Shown in pieces: positions 1 through 12,600 of a stretch of DNA of 64,000 bases (the stretch's first letter is position 1; every line of letters starts with the position of its first letter). The stretch comes from Centropus unirufus (taxonomy: Eukaryota; Chordata; Aves; Cuculiformes; Centropidae). The translations under genes and the position numbers were made by a program. The notes beneath the pieces are model-generated. The model worked only from the letters and a program-made list of their open reading frames with translations, was not told where the DNA came from and searched no databases. The stretch is taken from positions 1,240,933 to 1,304,932 of the forward strand of contig VYZI01000029.1 in NCBI GenBank assembly GCA_013397695.1. The letters run 5' to 3'.

Positions 1-2286
1 CTTGGTAGGGACATTTGCTGAGACAAAAATAATAAATTACTTCACTGGGGGCACTGAAATGCTAATTATTTAAGTAAGTATCTGTTGATTTATGTGTTGA
101 GTAGTGCTAACAATAGTTTGATGTGCTATTTTGATTTAGACAAATTGCTTTGTGATGATATTATAGGGAAAAAGCCTATTTGTCAGATTTGAGAGGACAG
201 AGACTGATTCACAGCCTGTTCAACTCAGTGGACTCCTTCCACTGGGGTTAGCAGTTTTTGCAAATACTAATTTAGCTACTGGCTATAATGGAGTTACCAA
301 CTGCACATGATAAAACCTGAGCCTGTCCCTAATCTGTGTTTTTTTTGACTTAGTGAAAATTCAGTACTGTTAATAATGAGCTTTACCACATTTTATACAT
401 GCTTCTAGCACTCTGATCATTCTGTGGCAGACATCCTCTCTGATTTGCATGTCCCTTTCATTTTTCACATTGAGGCTCCTCCTGACTCAAACAGGTTTTT
501 CCTGCCTGGAATTTCAAAGATGGATGGTTTTTATATACATTGGTACAGGTCACCTCAAGTTTTATTTTGCAACTTTTTTGCTTTTTGTCTGCATAGTCTT
601 GTCTTGTTCTTAACTCTCTGAAATGCCATAACAAACAAAACTCCAACTTTGCACCCCATTTTGAACAAATCTGATTTTTCTTCTTCTAGCTCCCTCCTCT
701 TACTTGAGTTGTATTAAAGATGAGCTTGTCTTGTCCTGAAGATCGTTTAAAGTCTGTCTTTTCTCATTCTGTGAGAGGCTATTGTTGCATTTTCAAATAA
801 ATCCCTCTATAATTTTCCTGTGTAACAATTCACACTTGGAAGACTCCTTGAACAAATCTGTAAAGCAGCCCTTTGTTATTTAGTTCCTCCTTAAAAATTT
901 TCTTTGCCTATAAAAAAAACTATACAATTAAGCTGCCAGTATGTGTAGACAACTGCCTTCTATATGGATGGATATCATCACAACATTCCTTTTTACTTCC
1001 ACTCGCTTTGTAATTAGACGGGTATTCTGTGGGGTAATGTACCCTTTCTTACTCTGTTAAGACACTATCTAAACACTTGAGTCTTCGTTCAAAATCGGGA
1101 CTTTTAGCAGTCTGCCAGTTAAGTATAACTGATATATTTTGACATGATATTACTGATACTATTAAGAAAGCTCAAATGACAATAATTATAGAGTAGAGAA
1201 ATAGGCCCAATCAGGAAATATAATGGCACTCACAGTACTTGCAATTAATGTATGGTACCTGATACAATCAAAGAAAGCTCAGGATAAATGCAAATCTTTT
1301 ATATTCTATTTCTGAAAAATAGTATCTTGTATAAGGCAAATCTAGAAATAATTAGGTTTCTAATGGGACAAACCAGATGTTTCTTGTCTGGAGGCTTCCC
1401 ACGAAACTAGACTTTAAAAGTGTTGTTAGACCATTTCAGGTTTGAAATTTGTCAGGACTGACAATATGTTTATAATATATTTTGAAGAAAATGTAATGTT
1501 TCTTCATGGACAAGAAAGTTATATTTTATAATATTTTTAAAGGATTTATTGTTTTTTATTATCCTGCTGATCAGAGGTTGCTTAAAGGTTTGAAACATAA
1601 TTGTAAAGAAATTAATGGGAGAAATAGTGGAGTTGCTGACTGAAGTGGATAACTTCTCACGGGAAAAAATGTCGGTGTCAGCAAAATGGAAAATGCAGTT
1701 CTGCGTATTAAAAACCTGGTGGAACTTCTGCCAAGTAACCCTGGTGATCATTGTAGACAAATGCGAACTAATGTCTGTAGGAGAAGAGTAATCCTAATCT
1801 TCCTAAACTTCATTCTGAGTTGATCTTTCCATCTTGCTGTTAACAGTAGTCAGTTCTATGGAAACAGCAGTTCTTTGCTCACCAGCAGTCAAAAAGCAAA
1901 TAGATTGCAGCTTTCCCTCCAGGAATCATTACAACAACAAAAAAGAAATAGAACAGAACACCATGCCTTTCTGATTTTCCCTATCTTAACAGGAATATTG
2001 ATAAAACAGGAAAGGTACCTAGAGGGGTTGCATAGGCAATGAAAGAGAGAGATGAGCTTTGGTACAAAGAATAACTAAATACACGACTTCTCTGCCTGTG
2101 ATGCTCAATAGAAGGAAGACAAAATAGACATGATAGGAATTGCATAAAGTCATGACAACATTGAGAAGATGTCTGGTAATCCAAAATTTATTATCTCTTC
2201 CATTCCAGCAGTAAAGGTAATTACTTGAAATCAGCAGGTCTAAATGCCTATACACTTCAACCAGAGCTAAAAAATGCTTTTGATAT

Positions 2287-2445
2287 AGAATCATAGAATC
2301 AGCAGGTTGGAAAAAGAGCTTTGAGATCATCGAGGCCAATTGTACTCGTTTGCCACTAAATCATATCCTCAAGCACCTCATTTACCTGTCTTTTAAATGC
2401 ATCCAGGGATGGTGACTCAGCCACCTCAGATTTCCCCTTTACTGA
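2287..2445 (-). mobile_element. CR1 LINE 3'-end fragment
   Basis: The + strand reads like the reverse complement of an avian CR1 3' end: it opens with the ATCATAGAATC motif, then has the diverged 'ttgagatcatc' and 'tccagggatggtgactcagccacctc' blocks seen in CR1 tails. It is 5'-truncated and non-coding. CR1 is the dominant retrotransposon of birds. Confidence 0.75.
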
Positions 2446-5400
2446 CTTTCATGTTGAGCAATGTCAGGAGGTGATGGATCTCTTTGAGCTGAAGATGCAC
2501 AAACAGCATAAAGACTGAACAGTATTCACTGTATAAATGGGCAGCTGAATACTGCTTTTGTGGCTTTGGTCTGAATGTTTCTCACCACATCGGAAAAGTA
2601 TCTTTAAAGTTTTCTGTGCAGATTGTACTTTGTAGTGTTTTAATAGACAGAGGATTAGATAAAATAGAAGAGCATCAGGATAAGATCAGAGTGTGTTTTG
2701 TTAGTTCTTCACATTGTAAAGATGAACCCTTTAAAAAAAAAAAAAAAGACAACCTCCCTAACCCCTTCTCAGTATGATCTCAATTTTCAGCTGTTGGCAA
2801 CTTCAACAATTCTAGTATTCTTTTACTATCTGTAGGCAAAACCCAATTTCATGTAGATTTTTGTTTCTTTTTCAATTTACAAATATATAACTCCATATCT
2901 ATTGCAATATTTTTGTCAACAATGGCTTTTAAATCTTGAACCTATTTTAAAGATTTTGAATATATTTTACCCAGCAATTTATCCACACCTCTGTTCTGAT
3001 AAGCTTATGTCAATAAAAAGAAAAAAGAAAGTTCTTAATAATACACTTCAGGAGCAGCGGGGTGTAATTCCACTCATTGACTGTAGTCTATGAAATTCTT
3101 CAGGATGTGTCATTTGGAAGCCAGTGTGTAGGTTATGTTGCTACCTCCGCATTAGTTTGCTACCACCATTAGTAATAAGGGTTCATGAACAAATTGAAGT
3201 TAAAAAAAACCCCTAACAAACACAAATCCCAACACAACAGAACAAGCTTTAATTTCTGCCTTTCTGAAGCTCTCATCTTCATGCCCACCTACCACTTACT
3301 AATCGATTTGTGTGATGGTACAAGGATACTTGTGATCAAAACAGCCATTTTTTAAAAGCAAAATGCTTTTTAACCTCATGAGTACTGATACAGAACAACA
3401 AACAAGATAGACATTTATCTTCCTCAGCTGGCTACGCATTTGAGTCTCTGCTTTTCTCTTCGCCTTCTCCTGCTCTTTGGAGATTGCTGTTTTGTTCTAG
3501 AGCTTTAGGGGCTATTTTTTTCAGCTTTTATTTTTATTCTGCTTTCCTAACCTTTTCCTCAATCTTTAGAGTTACTGGTTAAATGCAGAATGGAAAGCAA
3601 TAAAATTTCACTGCTGATAACATTTTCCTCATCTTTTCATTATTAATAAAGCATAGCGTTGTAGAGAAGGGACAATCCTCTACTAAGATAGCCCTCCAAC
3701 ATAGATCTGGAAGTCTTTAAGGCATCCTGATGGATGCTCCTGATTTAGTCTTAAAACTTTGAGAAAGAGTTTTCCTAGCACCCTGCTTCCTTACACTATC
3801 ATCACTCTACATAGAATTTGAAAGTATTATGAATGTCTCTTAACAGAAGTGATGCATAGAGAACATATTAATGTATTAAAAAATGGTGTCTTTTCTTGAA
3901 GACAGACACCACCTATGCATAAAACCTGCAATGATATTCTAATGAATGGAACATTAGAAAGCTAAAATATCTTGACAATTTTTTGTTGCTTCAAAAATAG
4001 AACAAGATATGATGGTTCTGCCCTGGTATTTTTCTATTCCCAGTCCTCCTAAATTTTCTCTCTTATTCGGCTCTATTTTAACATCTCTCATTTGGTGTAT
4101 TAATTATTCACCACTTTTGTTTCAGAGCTAGCTCAATGAGCAACAAAGAAACATCAGAAAAGCTTAGCAAACCTTAGAGGGTGGTGGGTTAGTAATTTTA
4201 CCAGTACTGAAAGCTGTAGGAATTGCCTTTTTGAGCCTCAGGCTCAATCCTGATTGTTGCTTTGTTGCTATGGAAGAGAAAGCTGTGCTGGTTGAAAACT
4301 GCTGTTGTGCATGAGCAACCACTTTTTTTCCAACCTGTTTTGGGGAAGTGATGATGATGCCAACAGGAGAAACTCAGAGTGGGTGATGTGAAAAGGTGTA
4401 AACCCAGCTTAATGGAAGAAAATTAGCAGGGGTCCCTTCTACGTATGATTTGGACTGATATCTTAGTTTTTTTTCTTGCTTGGTAAATATCTGTTTCAAG
4501 AAACTATTGAAGGGACAAAACTTGAATCCATGTTGAGTTATGCTACAGTGTTGTAAATCAACTGAAAAAGATTTCAGTGAAGTACCTCCCATCCCCAGAA
4601 AAACAGAAAGTATGGAGAGCAAAATAAATACCTGAAAGTAACTGCTGAAAAATGCACATGCTCCTACTTTAGATATCCTCATTCTGAATTTATGTTCTTG
4701 ACTCTGGCCAGATAGACATTGTTCCTTGTCTATGCCATGTTGGACACACACAATCCAGTTTCCTAGATCTTCCTAGGTTTTGTCAAATTTGAGTTAACTT
4801 TTACTCTTTGTCAGGAACCTCTTTCAATCTCCATGATTTTTCCTTAAGTGTGAGGTAGTGACTTAATGAATATGTGGACCAAGTATTTCTGCACCCTGGA
4901 ATGAACCAAATTTGACTTCAAAGACTGGAATTACTCTTCAGAGTAATTACTAATGCTCTAAGTAGTTCCCTGTTGTGTCAATATGTTTTTGTAGTATTTT
5001 CAATGAAAACTGACACATGAAAAAAACAAATACGTTGTGTGTTTCAGTCAATTTCATGCGATCAGTCACTAGATTTTCTCATTCATCAACTCTTTGATCT
5101 CACTGGAATTCTATTTGTTGCTACCGTACTTCTAAAATGCTTTATTGTTTCCCTCTGTGTCCTTCACTAGTTTGACATAAATGCTTAAACAGTGTTGATA
5201 CTCCTCTTTTGCTGCCTGCTTTTACTTCTAAATTTTCATTTGCCTTTTAGTTCATTAAGGAGCTCCTTTCTTAGCCAAGAGGAATATCCTGTTGAAATAC
5301 CTTGTTTTCCTTTATGGTGTGACTGGTTTGGTCCTGAGCACTTAATAGCTGTCCGTAAAACATATTCTAGCTACCTCTATGCTTTTCCCCATCATGTCTC

Positions 5401-6074
5401 AAGAGTATTATGCCTACCAATTCCCTAAATAAGCTGTAGTCTGTATTTCCAAAACCCAGAGTCATAGATCTGTTGTTAGTATTCCCAGCTTACCCTTGGA
5501 TCCCAAACTCAATCGCATGTTGTAGTTGCTGCATCCAATTCCACCTGTGGCCACATTCACAAGCAATTTCTCATTGTTCATGAAGAGTGGGTCAATAGAG
5601 TGTTGCCCTTGCTTGGCCATTCTGCTGCTTGTATTAGGAAGCTATCACCAACACAGTCCAGAAACTCTGGATTACTTGCAGAATGCCATGTTGACCTTCC
5701 AGCCAATGATTACAGTCTATCCATGTAGAAATCCTCCATAAGACTGTAGGCAAGTGACTGAGAGACTTCTCGGGCTTATTTATGGAAGGATTTAGTAACT
5801 GTTTTCTTACTCAGACAGTTTGTAATAATCCACCTGAATCATCAGTCTGAATTTCTTGTTAATGTCTTCTCTGACCTATTCACAGTCTTCTGTCATGGTT
5901 CTGTTTATCTTTCTCTTTTTTTTAGTCTGTGCAGTTAAGGTCTCCCTTTACAGCTCAGTTTTTCCCTCTCTTTTATACTTGTCTACCCATGACAATTCTC
6001 TGATCATAAGTGATCATGACCTTCCCTCTCAGAGTCTGGTAGATTGCCTCTGTTCTTGGTAGTCCCTTGTAATC

Positions 6075-6725
6075 AAATGAAGTAGGTAGCTGTAGGCAGT
6101 GATAAGGTCTACCCTCAGCCTCCTCTTCTCTAAGTTAAACAGCTCCAGTTCCCTCATCTGCTCCTCATAAGACTTGTTCTCCAACCCTTACCCAGCTTTG
6201 TTGCTCTTCTCTGAATGCACTCCAGATCCTCAACATCCTTCTGGTAGTGGGGGGCCCAGAACTGAGCACAGTATTTGAGGTGCAGCCTCACCAATGCCCA
6301 GTACAAGGACAGAATCACTTCCCCGGAGTTGTTGGCCATGCTGTTTCTGACACAAGCAAAGATCCTACTGGTCTTTTTGGCCACGTGGGCACACTGCTGG
6401 CTCATGTTCAATGGGCTGTCAACCAACACCTCCCGGTCCTTCTCCAACAGGCAGTTTCCAGATCGACACTTCCAGCTTACTGTTAGCTGTGAACTTACCA
6501 AGGGTACATTTGATCCCTTCATCCAGGTCATTGATAAAGAAGTTGAACAGAACTGGACCCAGCACTGAGCCCTGGGGAAGACCACATGTGATTGGCCTCC
6601 GGCAGGATTTAACTCCATTTACCATGTCTCTTTGGGCCCAGCCATCCAGTCAGTTTTTTTATGTGGGTCCAGGCCAGTGGCAGCCAGTTTCTCCAGCAGA
6701 ATATTGTGAGAAACAGGACTTGTAA
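6075..6725 (-). mobile_element. CR1 LINE fragment with reverse-transcriptase C-terminal coding remains, internally deleted
   Basis: About 650 bp of CR1 in reverse orientation. On the minus strand, short frames encode remnants of the CR1 ORF2 reverse transcriptase (a QGSVLGPVLFN block at 6419-6625) and of its downstream region (around 6154-6618). The block where the catalytic F/Y-A-D-D motif is expected reads FTAN, so the enzyme is dead. Near 6455-6465 the sequence jumps from the 'ccttctccaacaggcag' block to the 'gatcgacacttcc' block. From my memory of CR1 consensus these are separated by roughly 200 bp, so an internal deletion is inferred. Both ends are truncated. Confidence 0.85.
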
Positions 6726-6789
6726 GTTAAAATAGAGAAGATTCTGACTGGACGTAGGGGTTAAAAAAAAAGATGATTAAAATAATTAA

Positions 6790-6960
6790 GCTGAGAGAAG
6801 TTGCTCAGTCTCCATTCTTGGATGTTTTCAGGACCAGACTGGATAAAGACTTAAGTGAGATGGCCTTTGCTCTCAGCTGACCCTGCTTTGAATGGTAGTT
6901 TGGGCTAAAGACATCCTGGGTTGCATTCCAGCCTGGGTGATACTGTGATTCTGTAAACAA
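6790..6960 (+). mobile_element. CR1 LINE 3'-end fragment, opposite orientation to its neighbour
   Basis: The + strand carries the CR1 tail blocks 'accagactggataaagac', 'agctgaccctgctttgaa' and the terminal 'actgtgattctgt'. It lies only about 65 bp from the inverted CR1 at 6075-6725. It is a separate insertion or a rearranged piece, strongly diverged. Confidence 0.7.
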
Positions 6961-9404
6961 CTAAATTTGATGCACATGGTATTTTTATACAGTAACCTAA
7001 GACCTTTAATTCACATGCTTTGACTTTCCTTAACATTTCACAATAGACAAATGTTAAGGATTCTTCTGAGAATACGCTCTGATACATGCAGTAAACATGT
7101 TTTTATTGTTTTGTTTTCAATAAGCTGAGAGCACACAAAGACAAGAGCATGATGTTAGGATAAGAATAATTTTCAAATCTATTTTTCAAATTGTGAAAGT
7201 TATCTGGGCCTTCCTAGATAGGCCTTCCTATCAAGTGGATGTGTAACTGGAAAGATGTGATAATACTATCTGCTTATGTTAGAAAGTTAGAAGGCAATTC
7301 AGGAGAACTGGAGCTTTTTATTTCAGATAGGTTTTTTTTTGTTGCTTAACAAAGAAAATCAGCGTTGTGGCTAAGATAATATATAAAACATTTTATTAGA
7401 AGCCTGTGTTTCAGAGATACTGAGCTCCCAGTGGTTTCCACTAATTTCAGTAGATCATCTACTGTATGAGTTTAGTTGGTTGGAAACAGACACAGATGGA
7501 GACTTAGGCACACGGACCAACAGGTGTTGCAGTACTACAGACTTTTCTCTACAGGTTATATCTATCAGCAAGACTTTCTTGATTGGAATATTGATCATAT
7601 AAATTACAGCCCAATGAAATATTTGTGTAAAAGTACCTGAGAATAATTCTTATTGCTATAAGAATCTCTTTGACATCTTGTGATTTGCCACAAACCATTT
7701 CAAAAGGTCTTATTTTGCAAAAAACTTATTTTTTATAAATTATGGACACAGATATGCAAATTTACAATTTGCTCCGGCTGTATAATATTTTGAATTGTTT
7801 TGAATATTGGCTGGCATAGTTTGGTAGGTTTTAGGAAGCAATGTCTTAACCAAGCATGAAGATGTGGTGCTTTCTTAATATGGGTAATTTGCCATATGAG
7901 ACACAGAAACTTTTTGTTTCTGCATAATCATGAAATTCTAAATTATTTAACTTTTGTTAGAGGAATTATTTAGTTCAATGCAAAGATATTAAAGGCTTTT
8001 AGTCCTCAGAAGCCCTGCTTAACTTTATATATGCAAAGTTGATCTTTCTCTAGTTATCAGCAAAAATTATGATTGTATCAGAGGCAGTGGAACTATTCCA
8101 CTGTAAAACTTCATGTTTATTTTACTTCCATAGGATTTATATTTTACCTAGCAAAACAGATACTGAAGCAATAGTAATCATACCTATTCTCATGCCTTGC
8201 TGTGTGCCTGATTTTGTTTTTTATTTATTTATTTTTTGATTTGGCAGTAGTGATATTAAATGCTACTTTGCTTTTGTTTACTTTCTTGATGTACAAATAG
8301 AGGTAGAATACACTTGAATCTAATCAGTTCACTTTTCAATTTTATTCTGCTTAAGCAGGACTCATCAGGGCAACAAGGTGGTCATTGCTGAAGAGCTCTC
8401 CTCATGAAGCACTGAACAGTATAACTGATCATTGAAATGGTTGAAAACTTTCCATCTGAGCTCTGATCCAGCTTTCAAACAAAAGAAAGAGAACTATGAA
8501 TTTCAATAAAGCTGTGTTCAGATATACCAGGCTGAGTTCAGTCCTTTAGTTCAGATCACTGGGCAGGGCATTGTAAATGAGGTTGTGAAAGGCATCACAC
8601 ACTTTACAGGGAACACGGCACCAGGTCTGACTGCTTGCTGATCTTAAGATTTAGATGTTTGTTCACAACCTTCAACACTTCTCTACAGGATGTACATGGG
8701 AAATCTATGGGAACCTAATACGTGACATTATCAGTGTTGTGGATCATCTCTGAAAAGGTGCTATAATTTAAACAATCGATTAATCAGTGGCATTTTCAAG
8801 AGCAAGAAAAGGCCATAAAAGTTGCATGACCCAATGTTGCAGCATGTAACCGGGTGCGTGCCACACAACAGGAATCATGGTTGTCAACTAAGGGCTAGTG
8901 AAATGCATAGGGAGAATCAGACACTTCGCAAGGATGCTCAGCACCAATCTCCTTTCAAGTCCAAATCCCTGTTTAGCTTAATTTGCTGCTTGAACTTAAA
9001 CCCATATCTCCCTTATCTCAGAGCCATGCCTATAAGCCAATGACTATGGCATGTGACAGAAGCCATTCATCTGCTTTCAGAGACACATAAGCAAAGCAGG
9101 ACAATATTGAGAAAAAAAAGTGAGAGATGTTCCCTTAAAACCAGCAGTAGTCTGGTGGTTAAAAAACAGTAATATTAAAAAATGTGTGGTCCTGCGCTAG
9201 TTTTCCGATCACTGTTACAGCAGACATTTTCTTAATTCTCTGTGAGAAAGAGATGATCCAACTTTGGGACTGGAAATAGTAGAAAAGCGTGTTTAACGGG
9301 GAGGGTGAGTTTCTCCTTGCCTCAGATCCCTACCAGACAGCAGCAGATGAACTTTGAGCAGGAATTCATGTGCTAACTAATGAACTGATAAAGTCAGATT
9401 GGGG

Positions 9405-9441
9405 GAGGAATGATCCGGAGGAATGATCCAGAGGAATGACT
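9405..9441. repeat. Three-copy 13-bp tandem repeat
   Basis: The unit gaggaatgatcc(g/a) occurs twice in full, followed by a third diverged copy (gaggaatgacta). It ends about 60 bp upstream of the acceptor of ESR1 coding exon 6, within the region where a branch point would lie. No function is assigned. Confidence 0.8.
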
Positions 9442-9503
9442 ATATCTCATGCCCCCACAATGTCAAACCTGTGAATATCTACCCTTTAATGGTATTCACA
9501 CAG

Positions 9504-9637
9504 GAATCAAGGAAAATGTGTTGAGGGCATGGTGGAAATCTTTGACATGCTGCTGGCTACTGCTGCTCGGTTTCGCATGATGAACCTTCAAGGGGAGGAA
9601 TTTGTGTGCCTTAAGTCCATCATCCTGCTGAATTCTG
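9504..9637 (+). CDS. ESR1: ESR1 coding exon 6 (ligand-binding domain, helices 7-9 region)
   Basis: A 134-nt exon, the same length as human exon 6. The acceptor is cacag at 9499-9503 and the donor GTAAGT follows 9637. It begins with one base completing a codon, then 44 codons, then one base of a Gly codon. The translation begins NQGKCVEGMVEIFDMLL and continues through FRMMNLQGEEFVCLKS. It contains residues equivalent to human M421, I424 and L428, which line the estradiol pocket, and the Cys equivalent to human C447, reported as a palmitoylation site. Human Ser-Ser after LLAT is Ala-Ala here, as I recall it is in chicken. Confidence 0.97.
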
Positions 9638-12600
9638 GTAAGTGGTGTGTTTTACTGGCATTTTACAATTGTCATTGCTTCTGCATGTGTTTGAATGCTT
9701 AGTTGTAGATCTACACCTTCCTTTTATAGCAATAGAGAAATAAAGGGAAACAATGGCAAAAATGTGGCTGAGTTTATCGCAGTTCAGTTTATATTAAAAT
9801 ACAGGCATATGAAATGGATGCCATCTCCTTCCACTTCCTTTCTAGTTGATGAAATAAATAGTTTTTGGCTGTAAATCTCATTCTGAAGAATAGTTCAAAA
9901 GAAAATAACTAGATAAGTGTAGATATAGATAGAAACATGTAAGGCCAGCTGACTTGAATTCTATATGAGATGATTTAAATAAACAAATTCAAGTTGAGTC
10001 GTGACAGAAAACTTTCTTTGACACCCCAGGATCCTTTTCAGTTTGAAATGAGAAAAAAATTCCGGACAATTTATTTTCAAATACAGAAGTGAGGCCCATT
10101 ATTTTTTCAAGAAAATATTAGAGGTCTAAAATAATAATATAGACACTAAGATAAAAATTTTACACTCTGCCAAATTGTTGCCTAATAACGAAAGATGTCA
10201 GAGTTTTCCAGCCTTGAGGGCTAACCCACTTGTTCTCCCCTTTTCCTGTTGGATATGAGCTTGTGTATTGTCAGCCACTAAACAAATCACATGTGGAGGG
10301 CTGTATGTCCTTTTTATCTGGGGGTTTAACGAATCATTTGCCCAAGTTGCATGAAATACAAATTTAAGTAATTCCTATGAAAGATTAACTCTAAAAATGG
10401 TAGACTGCTGTACTGATCAGGTACTTCTTCCTTTTTGTAATCTTGGACCTGGCCTACTCCAAAAAAGAAAAAAAGGCTCGATAAAAATTACATAATTATA
10501 CAATCAAATATAAAACTAAAATATTTGTGCTCTAGGAGATATTAATATGGTACATATTCATAAGCACATCTCTTTTTGTTAATGGGATTTTTTTGTTTCA
10601 AGGTTCCTCTAAAGAAAAATTGCAAAATTATTGCAAGTGAAGTCAGTGACAGGCAGAGGCAGATTTCCTTCTGCATGTAAGAGACATGAGACCACTGAGT
10701 GGGGCTGAGAGATATTAAATCTTCATTCCTTCAGGGCTCTTATTCAGCAGTTTTGAATCAATTGATGCTCTGTGTGGCAGAAGGTCAGAGTTGATCTGAT
10801 GATCTGATGAGTGATCTGATTTTGGGTGTGGGTTTTTTTTAACATTAAATAAAGGTTGGTTGGTGCTCTTAAAGTCTGGTGTTTTTGTGAGAGTCTTGAT
10901 GGTGATACATCAGAGGATAAGGTTTAGGTTGAGCTATAGCAGGTTCATGATGAAAGCAATTTCTCCTGCTCTTAGGCAGTGTCATGTTTTACTGTAGCTT
11001 GTATGCTGCACTTATTGCAGCATGTGAACACACTGTGAACTGAATATGTGTGTGTGTATGGACACAGAATGTATGCCTATTGCTTGTAATTGCCTTTATG
11101 CATAAAGGTAGTTAATCTTACATTTCAGATTTTGCATTCCTATGACCAACTAACTTTATAACTGTCTGAAGAGTTAAATACTAGGTGGTTATAATGTGGA
11201 CACAAGTTTCTGACTCTCAACCTTTAGATGTCCAAATTAGGAGGCTAGATTGAATTACAGAGATAACTAAGTAGCATAATTTGGGGTATATGTAATAGCT
11301 GTTGAAGCGTTGTCTGGCATAGATACTCTAAAATGTCTTCTGGAGATGCTTTTCTTCACAAGACATAGCCTCCTTTGGATAAAATGTTGGACACATATGA
11401 AATATTACGAGCTCTGAAGCACACGGCATACTTAATGCATGAGGAGAGACTGAGAGAGTGAGATTTGTTCATCCTGGAAAAGGGAAATCTAAGGGAGGGT
11501 CTAACTGAAGTCCTAGGATAGCTGATGAATACGTTATTAAGAAGGTAGGGCTGGACTTGCCAGCAGTGTGAGAGGAAAGGATGAAGTGCAATGAAGACAA
11601 AACAGAACGAGGGAGATCCTCACTAGTTGAACAGAACAAAAAGTCTTCCCAGTGAGAGAGGTTAAGCACTGAAACGGTTGGCCAGGAAGATGGTAGGATC
11701 TCAGCCTGAGAGATACTAAAAATTCAGCTGGGCAAACCTCCGGGCGGCTTGAAGTTACCACTGTTTGAGCAGGAGGTTGAACTACATGACCTTCAAACCT
11801 CCTTTAATCTGAATTTTTTTTCTATGACTGCACATGATTATAAATACACAAATCTTTTACTTAAGAAACAACAGTTGAAAACACAATGAGTTTTTGGCCT
11901 TTTTGTTATCTGTGTTATTATGCTTATGATTAAAATAACTGATCTTGAAAGGATTGAAACAAGCGGACTAATTGAGCAAATTGGACCAATTATGTTATAT
12001 TTCATATTTAAAAACAGTCTGCATTTGCATTCTATAGTTTTGTGTGGATTTAATTCACTAAGTGTACACAAACATTTCTTTATTGAATACTTGGACATCT
12101 GTTAGTCTCTTCACATGAAGTACTGTTGTTTATTGCTTTTGTTTTCTCTTTTTTTTTTGCAACATCTTTCAAGGTTGTTTAGTATCTTTCCACTCCTTTT
12201 CCATGTGGTCTTGTGCAAAATGCAAGCAATTATTTTTTTAGTGTCACTCAGTGAAATATGGAAAAGATGGAAGGGTTTTGCTTATAAAGGAAAGAATACA
12301 TTTACATTAAATCCAATTTTTTCCTGAGATATCAAGGCGACAGGATGTCTGTAACAAGAACAGTACTGTCTCTAGCTAAATATAAAACCAGAAGGTTCCC
12401 CTCTAAAGTTTCAGCAATAAATCTTTTGACCGAAAAGCAAAATTATATTTTTTAAAAACTCATTCGGCTCAAAAATAAAAGGCTGTTTCTTAAAACTGGA
12501 AAATAAGTATTAACAACATGAAAGAGCAACAAAATGCCAGATGTTTTATTTTGAGTGTATCTGATAAAAGGAGTGATGCTATGTGGCAAAGCACCAGGGT

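Larger units (their letters stand above)
1..9503 (+). other. ESR1: ESR1 intron before coding exon 6 (3' part)
   Basis: No exon of ESR1 or of another gene was recognised. In particular, the preceding ligand-binding-domain exon is absent, so the intron begins before the window. It holds three CR1 fragments (2287-2445, 6075-6725, 6790-6960), short A/T homopolymers, and a three-copy 13-bp tandem repeat at 9405-9441, about 60 bp before the acceptor. Confidence 0.8.

Noticed and set aside
4374..4751. 125-codon minus-strand frame in the ESR1 intron
   Set aside because: No family resemblance and no splice or start context.
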